Source: Lachnospiraceae bacterium
GTDB taxonomy: Bacteria; Bacillota; Clostridia; Lachnospirales; Lachnospiraceae
Reading direction: 5' to 3'
DNA: 64,000 nt
Assembly (NCBI GenBank): GCA_030526405.1
Contig: JAUNCZ010000004.1
Span: forward strand, 1 to 64,000
The notes under the pieces were generated by a model. It was not told where the DNA came from and did not search any database. It saw nothing but the letters and a program-made list of their open reading frames with translations. Every line of letters begins with the position of its first letter. Position 1 is the first letter of the stretch. Below, one piece after another: positions 49,718 to 58,207 of the stretch. The position numbers and the translations under genes were made by a program.

Positions 49718-50704
49718 ATGAGTGATCGCAAGATTAAACTTCAGATCAAGGACATGACAAAAAAATATGACAACGGAGACGGTGTTGAGCATATTAACCT
49801 TGATGTATATGAGGGTGAGATCGTCACCTTCCTTGGCCCTTCCGGCTGCGGTAAATCCACGATCCTTAGAACCCTGGGCGGATTTCTGGATGTTACAGAC
49901 GGTGACATTCTCATCGATGATAAATCCATCATCTCTCTGCCACCGGAGAAACGTCCAACAGCCATGGTTTTCCAGAGCTACAACCTGTGGCCTCATATGA
50001 CCATCTATGAGAACCTGGCCTTCGGACTGAAGCTTCGCAAGATTCCAAAGAGCACCTACGATCCGGACATCAAAAAGATGCTGGAGCTGGTACATATGTC
50101 AGGCAGCGAGAAAAAGTATCCTGGACAGTTATCAGGAGGACAGCAGCAGCGTATCGCCATTGCAAGATCCCTTCTGCTGAAACCATCCCTTCTGCTTCTG
50201 GATGAGCCATTTTCCGCACTGGATGCAAAGATTCGTCAGGAGATGCGTGAGGAGCTGAAAAAGATCCAGAATGACCTGGGAATCACAGTTATCTTCGTAA
50301 CCCACGATCAGGAGGAGGCTATGGCCCTGTCCCACAGAATCGTAGTTATGAACAAAGGAAAATTCGACCAGGTGGGAACACCTGAGGAGATCTACGATGA
50401 TCCACAGACACTGCACGTTGCATCCTTCATCGGTGAGATGAACTTCATCGACATGGATGGAAAGACCATTGCAGTTCGTCCGGAGGATCTGACCGTAACA
50501 CCTGGTAAAGGAAAAGGTGATCTGAATGCCACCGTTCGTACCTCCATGCTGATGGGTCATTATGTATCCCTGACTGCACAGTACGGTGACAAGGTTATCA
50601 AATGCTTCATCGACCGTGACATCAGCGAGGAGCTGCAGGTGGGAGATGACATCAGCCTGACCATCGGAAAACACACCATCTTCAAGGATGGACAGAGAGT
50701 CTGA
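49718..50704 (+). CDS. ABC transporter ATP-binding protein
   Basis: A 328-residue ATPase. Walker A GPSGCGKST is at residues 40-48, the Q-loop VFQSYNLWPH near 85, the signature LSGGQQQR at 138-145, Walker B LLLLDEP near 159 and the H-loop VTHDQ near 195. A C-terminal TOBE-like domain spans about residues 245-328. It drives import through the two permeases of the operon. A TTTGGAGG site precedes the ATG. Confidence 0.93.
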   Translation: MSDRKIKLQIKDMTKKYDNGDGVEHINLDVYEGEIVTFLGPSGCGKSTILRTLGGFLDVTDGDILIDDKSIISLPPEKRPTAMVFQSYNLWPHMTIYENLAFGLKLRKIPKSTYDPDIKKMLELVHMSGSEKKYPGQLSGGQQQRIAIARSLLLKPSLLLLDEPFSALDAKIRQEMREELKKIQNDLGITVIFVTHDQEEAMALSHRIVVMNKGKFDQVGTPEEIYDDPQTLHVASFIGEMNFIDMDGKTIAVRPEDLTVTPGKGKGDLNATVRTSMLMGHYVSLTAQYGDKVIKCFIDRDISEELQVGDDISLTIGKHTIFKDGQRV

Positions 50705-50846
50705 TCCGGCAGTTTGGCAGGTCAGACCCTGTCAGTGGACAACTTCCGGCGGATGTCTTTTGGGAGATCCGGAGGAGTAGAAAACAGGATTTGACAGGGG
50801 GCTGGGACGTCCCCTTCAGATAAAAAAGGTAAAGGAGAAAGAAACA

Positions 50847-52028
50847 ATGAAATTCAGAAGAGTAAGTGCATGTGTATTAGCAACTCTCATGGCTGCATCC
50901 CTTATGGCAGGCTGTGGCTCCACAAAGAAGGATGAGGCATCCGGCGGTGCTTCTGCAGGTGGAAAAGAGACAGTAACACTGTGGGCAACAGGATCTGACA
51001 ACGTAAGAGCAATCTATGAGACCCTCATCGAGGACTTCAACACCAATTCAGAGTACAAAGATCAGTATCAGGTAGAACTTCAGTTCATGCTTTCCGGTAC
51101 AGGAACACAGGCTCTGACAGATATGCTGGTTGCTGCTGCTAAAGCAAACCGGACAGGAACAGATTACGATATCGTAGATCTTTCCGGTGATGACCTTTCC
51201 AAGATCGTTTCTCAGATGGGAACAGAGAAACTGGTAAAACTGGATGATTCCAAGATTCCTAACGCAGCAAACGTTTCTGCAGAGAGCAGCATCGCAGCTG
51301 AGTATGTACAGCCATTCCGTGGAACAACTGTAGTTCTGGCATATGATTCAGAGAAAATCCAGACACCTCCTGCAACATTTGAGGAGCTGGAGGCATGGAT
51401 GAAAGAGAATCCAGGACGCTTTGCTTACAACCAGCCAGGAACAGGCGGAGCTGGAGATTCCTTCGCAAGATCCACTGTTTACAACCAGATCGCAGATGCA
51501 ACTGCCATCACCTCTGATGATGAGGCATGGGTTGATGAGTGGGATGCAGGATTTGCAAAACTGACAGAGCTGAATGAGTATATGTATGAGTCCGGCGGAT
51601 CCCATGTATACCCTGCTAAAAACCAGGGAACTCTTGATCTGCTGAACCAGGGTGACATCGATATGTGTCCAAACTGGGCTGACATGGTTCTCTCTCAGAG
51701 AGCATCCGGTGCCCTGAAAGACACCATCAAGATCACTCAGATCGAGCCATCTCTGACAGGTTCCTTCCAGACTCTGGCAATCCCAACTTTCGGATCTCAT
51801 GAGGACGGAGCATATGCATTCATCGACTACATGCTTTCCGAGCAGGCTCAGACAATCCTTGTTCATGACATGGCTGCTATCCCGCTGATCGATACAGCAA
51901 ACATCGACATGACAGGTTATGAGGATGTTGCTTCTCTGGATACAAGCAAATTCCGCATTATGTCCATTGGTGACCTGGGAACAAAATTCAACGAGAGATG
52001 GGACAACGAGATCGCAACTCTTGGCTAA
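50847..52028 (+). CDS. ABC transporter substrate-binding lipoprotein
   Basis: A 393-residue lipoprotein with lipobox LMAGC (Cys23), a Gly/Ala-rich linker and a type 2 binding fold of the extracellular class (VTLWATGSDNVRAIYETL, GTDYDIVDLSGDDLSK, FRGTTVVLAYDSEKI, DMCPNWADMVLSQRASG). The GTTVVLAY and late MLSEQAQTILV blocks are typical for proteins of the PotD/iron/phosphonate group. Its codons are strongly biased, which suggests high expression. The 142-base gap before it has no promoter I can recognise. Confidence 0.88.
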   Translation: MKFRRVSACVLATLMAASLMAGCGSTKKDEASGGASAGGKETVTLWATGSDNVRAIYETLIEDFNTNSEYKDQYQVELQFMLSGTGTQALTDMLVAAAKANRTGTDYDIVDLSGDDLSKIVSQMGTEKLVKLDDSKIPNAANVSAESSIAAEYVQPFRGTTVVLAYDSEKIQTPPATFEELEAWMKENPGRFAYNQPGTGGAGDSFARSTVYNQIADATAITSDDEAWVDEWDAGFAKLTELNEYMYESGGSHVYPAKNQGTLDLLNQGDIDMCPNWADMVLSQRASGALKDTIKITQIEPSLTGSFQTLAIPTFGSHEDGAYAFIDYMLSEQAQTILVHDMAAIPLIDTANIDMTGYEDVASLDTSKFRIMSIGDLGTKFNERWDNEIATLG

Positions 52029-52115
52029 TGCTTTTAATGGCAGCTGCCCGATCTGACTGAGACCGGGCAGTGCCTGAAACGAAACAATTTATACTCAATA
52101 CGAAAGGGAATCATC

Positions 52116-52961
52116 ATGAGTAAAAGACTGAAATCAAATCTTGCTGCTTATGGTATGGTTCTGCCGGCGTTCATGGTAGTTATGCTGACTGTAGCCTACC
52201 CTATCATTTCAGCTGTAATCCAGAGCTTTCAGGATGAGGAGACAGGTAAATTTACATTTGCTAACTACACCTACTTCTTTACTGAGCCCGCTCAGCTGAA
52301 CAACCTGTTGTATACACTTATGGTTGTATTCTTAACAGTTGCAATTGCAATTTTTGTGGCATATCTTCTGGCTCTGTACCTGAGATTTGTAAAATCAAAA
52401 ATTGCAAAAACGATCGGTACACTGTATCTGCTTCCGCGTTTTGTTCCTGCAATGTGTGCGGTATATGCAATGATTACAATCATCCGTGACTCCGGTCTGA
52501 TCAATCGTATCGGACAGCTGTTCGGATTAAATATCACACTGGGTCTTATGTACCACGCAAGCGGTATCATCCTTATGAACCTCTGGTTCAACATCCCATT
52601 TGCGGCAATGATGATCACTGCAGGACTGGGAGCTATTCCGGACTCAATTATTGAAGGTGCCAGAGATGTTGGTGCAGGAAAATGGAAAACCTTTACTTCC
52701 ATGATCCTTCCTCTGTCCCTGAAGGACGTTGTAATTGCTTCTACATTTGTATTTATGACCAATGTCGGCTCCTTTACAACCCCATACCTGATGGGTGGAA
52801 ATGCACCGAAGATGCTGGGTATTGCACTGTTTGATCAGTTCAACAAGTATCTGGCTTACAACCGTTCGGCTGCCCTTTCCGTTATCATGTTCCTGATCTG
52901 TTCCGTTTCAGCAGGTGTATACATCTACACCAACCTGAAGGAGCAGGAGTGGGAGAAATAA
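52116..52961 (+). CDS. ABC transporter permease (PotB-like)
   Basis: A 281-residue membrane protein with six hydrophobic segments and an EAA loop IIEGARDVGAGKWKTFTSMI near residue 180. It is the second permease of the operon and pairs with the first one. A CGAAAGGGA site precedes the ATG. A GC hairpin (CTGCCCG with CGGGCAG, about 52044-52070) lies between this and the binding-protein gene and may limit readthrough, raising binding-protein levels over permease. Confidence 0.88.
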   Translation: MSKRLKSNLAAYGMVLPAFMVVMLTVAYPIISAVIQSFQDEETGKFTFANYTYFFTEPAQLNNLLYTLMVVFLTVAIAIFVAYLLALYLRFVKSKIAKTIGTLYLLPRFVPAMCAVYAMITIIRDSGLINRIGQLFGLNITLGLMYHASGIILMNLWFNIPFAAMMITAGLGAIPDSIIEGARDVGAGKWKTFTSMILPLSLKDVVIASTFVFMTNVGSFTTPYLMGGNAPKMLGIALFDQFNKYLAYNRSAALSVIMFLICSVSAGVYIYTNLKEQEWEK

Positions 52962-52981
52962 AAAGTACAATGGCTTTTTAC

Positions 52982-53016
52982 AAGGCGTCACCGGAGAACC
53001 GGTGGCGCCTTTTCCT
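52982..53016 (+). terminator. Terminator of the ABC transporter operon
   Basis: AAGGCGTCACCGG pairs with CCGGTGGCGCCTT around a 4-base loop with one G.T pair, followed by TTTCC. Confidence 0.85.
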
Positions 53017-53043
53017 TTGGTGCAGGAAGGGCTTAAAAACATA

Positions 53044-53072
53044 TTGTAACTTGTATATACTTCTATTATGAT
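53044..53072 (+). promoter_or_regulatory. Promoter of the GDPD-PHP gene
   Basis: TTGTAA and TATGAT are 17 bases apart. Downstream at about 53118-53133, GTCAGAGCA in the leader matches the core of the two GlpP-like elements, a weak sign of common control. Confidence 0.55.
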
Positions 53073-53181
53073 GAGGATATAACATGGTGGCGAATACCCC
53101 ACAGGCCTGCCCGTGGGAGTAGTCAGAGCAGGAAGGAACAAACATGCTTTTGACGGCATAATGACAGAAGGAGAAAAAACT

Positions 53182-55455
53182 ATGATACGAATGGTGGAAC
53201 TGACAGCCCATTCCGGTGCTGACGGAACTCCGGACAACAGTCTTGCCTTTGTGCGCTACGCATTGACCACTGAGGCGGATGCACTGGAGCTGGATGTGCG
53301 GCGAGATGAAAAAACGGGGATTCTTCAGCTGGGACACGATGATCTGAAGAAGGATGCAGTTTCTCTGGAGGAAGCATTTTCCCTGGTGAAGACCCATCCC
53401 TCTATGAAGGTGAACTGTGATCTGAAGGAACCCGGACTGGAGAGAGCGGTGCTTGCTCTGGCCAGACAGTGCCAGGTTACGGACCGGATTATCTTTTCCG
53501 GAACAGTGGACCCTCTGGAGATTGAGGATCCGGAGTTCAGAAGGGACAGGGTGTACTGGAACATTGATGAGCAGGTCCCGAACCTGTATGAGCGCTGCAG
53601 GGAGGACTACGATTACCGTCTGATCGCTGCAGAGATGATGTGTGACAGGATGGATCAGGTGGGTGTGGATACCATCAATATTTATTACGGTCTTGTGGAT
53701 AAAGAGTTTCTGAAAGCTGTTATGAAGAGGGGAAAGAGAGTTTCTGTATGGACGGTCAACGACATGGGAAAACTGACCTGGCTCTTCAATCAGAGGGTGC
53801 GGAATATCACCACCAGAAGACTGTACAGAGGAATCCGAAACTGCAAGATCGCCCGCCGCTGGGATATTGAAAAGAAGGAGATTTTCCGCCAGGAATTCTG
53901 GTGGACACCGGCAGATTCCTCCACCGATGTGAAGATGGAGTTTCAGGTGCCCCCGGAGGTGGATGCCCTGGAGGTCCATCTGCATTATACCCCCGGCGAG
54001 GAGTCCTGTGATGAATACTGCCTGGCTCCGGTGGAGGCTGCCATGAAGGAGTATTACGGAGATTCGGATCCTGCACGGGAGCCCATGACGCCACATCAGC
54101 ACTATCCCATCAAGAACCTGGTGACAGTATCTGCCACCCAGAACGGGGAGTATGTGGGTAATGCCCATCGCTGGGATACAGATCAGACCCATCTGTTTAC
54201 CACCTATTTTGCCTCACCTGGCTTCAGTGCCAGAGACAGAATGGAGGGCGACTGGGAGGTGCAGCTCCACCTCCACGAGATCATTTCTCCAAAATGCCGC
54301 GGTGTTGTGGAGGTGATCACCCACAATTACAAGGATAAAAAAGAGGATTTCTATCTGGGAAATCATCGTATTAAAACGGAGGAGGGAAAGGAGGAACTCA
54401 TTGAGGCAGAGATGAATCTCTATCGCAAAGAGCTGACCCGGGAAAATGCTTCCATCGCAGAGGGTGCCATGCACTGGTATCCGGTGGAGCTTCACACCCA
54501 TACTCAGCACAGTGACGGTGACTATGTGGTGACTGCCATGGTAAAACGGGCTAAGGAGCTGGGCTTTGCAGGATTTGCCCTCACTGACCATAATTCCAAG
54601 GCAGGTCTGCCGGAGTTGCTTCGTGAGACTGCAAAATTCGGTCTGGTGCCCATTGAGGGCCTGGAGTGGACCACCTTCTTCGGACATATGCTGGTGCTGG
54701 GAGAGAAGGGTTACACAGACTGGAGAGGGGTGCAGCCGGATCAGATCGATGAGGCCATCGCCTCCATCCACAGGAATAAGGGAATTGTGGGAATTGCCCA
54801 CCCGAAATCCATTTCCAATCCCATCAAGACAGGATATCGCTGGATCTTCAATGTGAAGGACTGGTCTCAGGTGGATTTCCTTGAGGTATGGTCCAGAAAT
54901 GATGCCCCTCTGAAGCTTCAGTCTGAGGGGGCATTTCAGATGTGGGATGAGCTGCTGAGCCAGGGCTATCACATTACAGGAACCAGTGGAAGAGATATGC
55001 ATAAGCAGGATGCCAATGCCTACGCCCATACCTTTGTGGGCAGCCGGGAGAAGCTTTCTGAGGAGGCTGTGTTCCATGCCATCCGCCACGGCAGAATCTG
55101 TGTGGCTGTAGGGCCGCTGCTCACTGTGGAGGGCTTTGTAGGGGAACTGGCGGCGGAATGCGGCGATACCGTTCCTGCAGGGGAGATGGAGATTCGCTGG
55201 AATCTTACCTGTGATAAGATGCGCCACGATTTCAAACGGGATCGAATTATTCCCAGGCAGGTGCGCCTGATCCAGAACGGACAGGAGATCGCCTGGCAGG
55301 ACATCCCCGCCTGGGACTGTGATCCGGAGAAGGTGCTGAAGGGAAGCTTTTCTGTACAGGCAGAAAAGGGCTGGATCCGTGTCGAACTGTGGGGAGAATA
55401 CTTCGGAAAAGAGAATATCAGAATCGGCTTTGCCAATCCTTTCTTTGTGGAGTAA
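53182..55455 (+). CDS. GDPD-like / PHP-domain fusion hydrolase
   Basis: A 757-residue cytoplasmic protein. Residues 1-220 read as a GDPD barrel: ELTAHSG at 6-12 (Arg of HRG replaced by Ser), LELDVRRD with Glu36 and Asp38, LGHDDL with His52, and a late VSVWTVND. Residues 225-430 are a beta-rich middle region. From about 432 there is a PHP (CehA/McbA-like) metallo-hydrolase: ELHTHTQHSDGD at 436-447, ALTDHNS, GLEWTTFFGH and GTSGRDMH. Together they could hydrolyse a diester and then the phosphomonoester. ATG at 53182 has an AAGGAG site. Loss of the GDPD Arg suggests altered or lost activity in the first domain. Confidence 0.8.
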   Translation: MIRMVELTAHSGADGTPDNSLAFVRYALTTEADALELDVRRDEKTGILQLGHDDLKKDAVSLEEAFSLVKTHPSMKVNCDLKEPGLERAVLALARQCQVTDRIIFSGTVDPLEIEDPEFRRDRVYWNIDEQVPNLYERCREDYDYRLIAAEMMCDRMDQVGVDTINIYYGLVDKEFLKAVMKRGKRVSVWTVNDMGKLTWLFNQRVRNITTRRLYRGIRNCKIARRWDIEKKEIFRQEFWWTPADSSTDVKMEFQVPPEVDALEVHLHYTPGEESCDEYCLAPVEAAMKEYYGDSDPAREPMTPHQHYPIKNLVTVSATQNGEYVGNAHRWDTDQTHLFTTYFASPGFSARDRMEGDWEVQLHLHEIISPKCRGVVEVITHNYKDKKEDFYLGNHRIKTEEGKEELIEAEMNLYRKELTRENASIAEGAMHWYPVELHTHTQHSDGDYVVTAMVKRAKELGFAGFALTDHNSKAGLPELLRETAKFGLVPIEGLEWTTFFGHMLVLGEKGYTDWRGVQPDQIDEAIASIHRNKGIVGIAHPKSISNPIKTGYRWIFNVKDWSQVDFLEVWSRNDAPLKLQSEGAFQMWDELLSQGYHITGTSGRDMHKQDANAYAHTFVGSREKLSEEAVFHAIRHGRICVAVGPLLTVEGFVGELAAECGDTVPAGEMEIRWNLTCDKMRHDFKRDRIIPRQVRLIQNGQEIAWQDIPAWDCDPEKVLKGSFSVQAEKGWIRVELWGEYFGKENIRIGFANPFFVE

Positions 55456-55539
55456 GGAGGAAGGAGTGCTGTAAATACAATTGTTCCTTTGGGAATTTAC
55501 ATCGTAATACGGACATAACTCTTAATTATAAGAGAACCA

Positions 55540-55860
55540 GGCATCGGAAATTACATTAATTTGTAAATCCGATGCCATTCTTTTGTTTGAAAAAGAACGG
55601 GCAACGGAAAGCGGCTAAATATGAAAAATCGCTGCCAATTTATGGTTGATAAAAGAGGCCAGGCAACGGAAATTACATTAATTTGTAAATCCGATGCCAT
55701 TCTTTTGCTTGAAAAAAGGCCAGGCAACGGAAAGCGGCTAAATATGAAAAATCGCTGCCAATTTTTACTTGATAAAAAAGGTCAGGCAACGGAAACCAGT
55801 TACAAGAGTGTTTTCGTTGCCTTTTCTTGGTGTTTTTCTTGAAAATAGGCAACGAAATCA
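55540..55860 (+). repeat. Tandem array of hairpins, about 61-base period
   Basis: GGCAACGGAAA or a close variant begins at 55540, 55600, 55662, 55723, 55785 and 55848. In the first five units a matching (T)CGxTGCC arm follows within 25-40 bases and then a T-rich stretch, so each looks like an intrinsic terminator. Units 1 and 3 share one loop sequence, units 2 and 4 another. Unit 5 is the strongest terminator (arms about 55785-55796 and 55810-55821). Inverted relatives of the core lie at about 55936-55947. The rest of 55456-56221 holds the inverted repeat copy C and no gene. Confidence 0.75.
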
Positions 55861-55982
55861 TGATATTCTTGCATTTTCGATGCAGGGTGTTCTGCCTAAG
55901 CCAGTTTTTTAACAACGATTTCTTGTGATATAACAGTTTCCGTTGCTCGGAGCTGTGAAAGCGTCTGATTTCCGTTTTTTGT

Positions 55983-56075
55983 TTTATCTCAGTCGAGAAG
56001 ACTCCCACCTCTATAGGTGGTGAGTATTGACAAATCAGTCTCAGTGGGAGTCCAGTCTCCACGAGCGTCGACTTG
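55983..56075 (-). repeat. Dispersed palindromic repeat (copy C, inverted)
   Basis: Read on the minus strand, this copy begins CAAGTCGACGCTCGTGGAGA as module 1 does, then passes directly into module 2 (GGACTCCCACTGAGACT to GACTGAGATAAA). Most of module 1 is thus missing. Identity to 24019-24090 is high over about 70 bases. Confidence 0.75.
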
Positions 56076-56221
56076 GAGAAAAATAGTATGACAAATGAAT
56101 TGGAAATGGTAAATAAACGGTAATAATACGGTTGACAGATAGGTTGAAAAACAATATCATAATAGTAAATAAGATGACTACATCAACTAACACAGAATAA
56201 TAGAACTAAGGAGGGGCAGGA

Positions 56222-57037
56222 ATGACAATTGAGGAAATTCGTATTTTAAAGGCTGAGCTGGGATATAGCAATGCAAGATTATCCAATGAGAGCGGTGTTC
56301 CTCTTGGTACAGTGAATAAGGCCTTATCTGGTGCATCTGCCCATCCGCGTTATGACACATTACTGGCAATGTGGAAGATATTGAAAAAGAAAAAAGAAGA
56401 ACTTACACCTGTGTCGCAGAATGTGGATAATAAATATGCCCATGCACCGGCAGAAGCTCTTTTGAGAGAAGAGGCAGCTTTATATGGGATTTCCCAGGAA
56501 AAGGGTCCGGGAGATTTCACAATCGCAGATTATCTGCAGGTGTCAGAGGAGTATCGTCTGGAGCTGATCGATGGAGTTTTTTACGATATGGCAGCGCCCT
56601 CTGTGAAACATCAGAGAACAGTCGGTGCAGTGTATTTTCAGCTGAAAGACTATATCCGAAATAATGGAGAGCTTTGCGAAGTGTTTACGGCTCCTGTGGA
56701 TGTTCAACTCAATGAGCAAGACAACAGGACAATCCTTCAGCCAGATGTATTTGTGGTATGCAATCAGGAGTATATCCGGGAGGAGAGAATCCTTGGTGCG
56801 CCTGATTTCATTGTGGAGGTGACATCGCCCTCCACAAGAAAAAAGGACCTGTTCATTAAGTTGACCAAATATGCTCTGACAGGTGTGAGAGAATATTGGG
56901 TGGTGGATCTGCAGAATGAGACAGTGACAGTACATCTGCTTGAGAATGCGGTGGGCTCGAAAATATATCCTCTGGATGCAAAAATTCCGGTTGGAATTTA
57001 TCAGGGCAGGCTGGAGATTGATTTCAGCGAAAACTGA
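56222..57037 (+). CDS. HTH-Uma2-family PD-(D/E)XK nuclease
   Basis: A 271-residue protein. Residues 1-60 look like a small helix-turn-helix (LSNESGVPLGTVNKALSG, then a WKILKKKKEE helix). Residues about 100-265 are a Uma2 (DUF820) domain: LELIDGVFYDM, VKHQRTVGAVYFQL, LQPDVFVV, PDFIVEVTSPSTRKKD with the Glu-x-Val and Lys cores, and VREYWVVDL. The fold is that of restriction-type nucleases, but the biological role of Uma2 proteins is not established. Fusion to a DNA-binding head hints at sequence-directed action or self-regulation. An AAGGAGGGG site precedes the ATG. Confidence 0.8.
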   Translation: MTIEEIRILKAELGYSNARLSNESGVPLGTVNKALSGASAHPRYDTLLAMWKILKKKKEELTPVSQNVDNKYAHAPAEALLREEAALYGISQEKGPGDFTIADYLQVSEEYRLELIDGVFYDMAAPSVKHQRTVGAVYFQLKDYIRNNGELCEVFTAPVDVQLNEQDNRTILQPDVFVVCNQEYIREERILGAPDFIVEVTSPSTRKKDLFIKLTKYALTGVREYWVVDLQNETVTVHLLENAVGSKIYPLDAKIPVGIYQGRLEIDFSEN

Positions 57038-57106
57038 CATAGAGAAAAGTGTTTGGGGATAACAGGCTGAAAACCCGAACTTTTTGTGGATAAGGAAGAA
57101 GAATAA

Positions 57107-57146
57107 AAAAGGTGCAATCGCAATGGTTGTTGCGACTGCACCTTTT
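57107..57146. terminator. Bidirectional terminator between Uma2 and mntP genes
   Basis: AAAAGGTGCA at 57107-57116 pairs with TGCACCTTTT at 57137-57146, with an inner TCGCAA/TTGCGA stem. Confidence 0.9.
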
Positions 57147-57157
57147 GCTGAACAGGG

Positions 57158-57745
57158 TTAAAAGAATACACCTGTAATAAAAATCTCCAGTCCGATTCCG
57201 ATGAGGATCACACCGCCGAGAATATTTGCTTTTCCGGCCAGCTTTGTTCCGAAGGTTTTTCCGATCTTCAGTCCTCCCATGCAGATGAAGAAGGTAACCA
57301 CACCGATGATCAGAGAAGCGATCAGAGCAGGTACAAATCCGTAATCTGCAATGGTGAAGCCTACAGAAAGTGCATCGATGGAGGTGGCAATTCCCTGCAC
57401 CATCAGAACTGCAAGGGAAAGAGAAGCAGCTTCTTCCGCTTCCTCATCTCCCTTGATACCCTCCAGCAGCATCTTTCCGCCGATGTAGGCAAGAAGAATC
57501 AGGGCGATCCAGGGGATGAATTTCTCGAATACTTTAAAGTATTCTACAATTGTGTGTACACAGATCCAGCCAATCAGTGGCATGGCAGTCTGAAAGCAGC
57601 CATAGATACCGGCGATGCCGCACATACGAGGCAGCTTCATGCCGGGGTTGTTCAGGCCATTGGCCATGGAGACGGAGAAAGCATCCATGGCAAGACCGAT
57701 GCCGAGAAGGATACTGTTCAGAATTAAAGCAAAACCTAAAACCAT
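57158..57745 (-). CDS. mntP: Manganese efflux pump
   Basis: A 195-residue membrane protein with six hydrophobic segments and the family repeats GLAMDAFSVSMANG near residue 20 and GIATSIDALSVGF near residue 120, whose Asp residues are needed for transport. Acidic GDEEAEEAA lies in the central loop. It exports Mn2+ and protects against metal excess. The ATG at 57745 has a GAGG site; TTG five codons earlier is an alternative. Upstream lie a hairpin, a terminator and a manganese riboswitch, so expression should rise with manganese. Confidence 0.9.
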   Translation of the reverse strand: MVLGFALILNSILLGIGLAMDAFSVSMANGLNNPGMKLPRMCGIAGIYGCFQTAMPLIGWICVHTIVEYFKVFEKFIPWIALILLAYIGGKMLLEGIKGDEEAEEAASLSLAVLMVQGIATSIDALSVGFTIADYGFVPALIASLIIGVVTFFICMGGLKIGKTFGTKLAGKANILGGVILIGIGLEIFITGVFF

Positions 57746-57843
57746 ATTTAAATACCTCAAAATGTTTTTGCAGGGCTGTCAAGACCTCGAAAACGGCCCT
57801 ATGCAAGCATAGCCGTTTCTCGGCTTTTCCAGCCTTGTATCAA

Positions 57844-57873
57844 TAAAAAAATCCCAGATATTGCTATCCGGGC
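57844..57873 (-). terminator. Riboswitch-controlled leader terminator of mntP
   Basis: On the minus strand CCCGGATA pairs with TATCTGGG (one G.T) and is followed by ATTTTTTTA. It lies between the riboswitch and mntP. A second hairpin with CGGC/GCCG arms follows before the start codon. Confidence 0.8.
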
Positions 57874-57927
57874 TTCAAAGAAAGAAAATCTATATAGAGC
57901 GATTCCCACGTACAGCAATGATGATAT

Positions 57928-58022
57928 ACATGAGTCTCGCAATTTAAAGCAAGCCAGATCAGAGGGCTGATCGGTATGTTGGCTTGCTACGTGCGTAAAG
58001 CACGCTTGCTACTCCCTCACAG
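57928..58022 (-). ncRNA. yybP-ykoY-type manganese riboswitch
   Basis: On the minus strand the leader shows the conserved opening GGGAGTAGC, a GCGTGC/GCACG hairpin, a second arm closing with GGCTTGC, and the 3' block GCGAGACTC. The outer TGAG/CTCA pairs form P1. This is the yybP-ykoY layout, and it precedes mntP, the classical target. Binding of Mn2+ would favour readthrough of the terminator at 57844. Confidence 0.85.
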
Positions 58023-58032
58023 AACGATTTGT

Positions 58033-58062
58033 ATGATACCCTATGAAAAAGAGGTTAGTCAA
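58033..58062 (-). promoter_or_regulatory. Promoter of the riboswitch-mntP transcript
   Basis: TTGACT (58062-58057) and TATCAT (58038-58033) are 18 bases apart on the minus strand, placing the transcript start a few bases before the riboswitch. Confidence 0.7.
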
Positions 58063-58207
58063 TTATAACAGATTGGTATTATTGTATTTGTGAGAGTACA
58101 ATTTCAATCAGGTGGGTTCTGGTTGCGAAGCCTCTGTTTGTATGATACTATCAGCAATAGCGAAAAGAACACCTGAACATAGTTGCTATATAAAGGGGAT
58201 TTTAAAT

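Noticed and set aside
55540..55860. A second CRISPR array
   Set aside because: The repeated core is only about 11 bases, the intervening sequences alternate between two nearly identical types, and each unit is a hairpin with a T tail, so these are not unique spacers.
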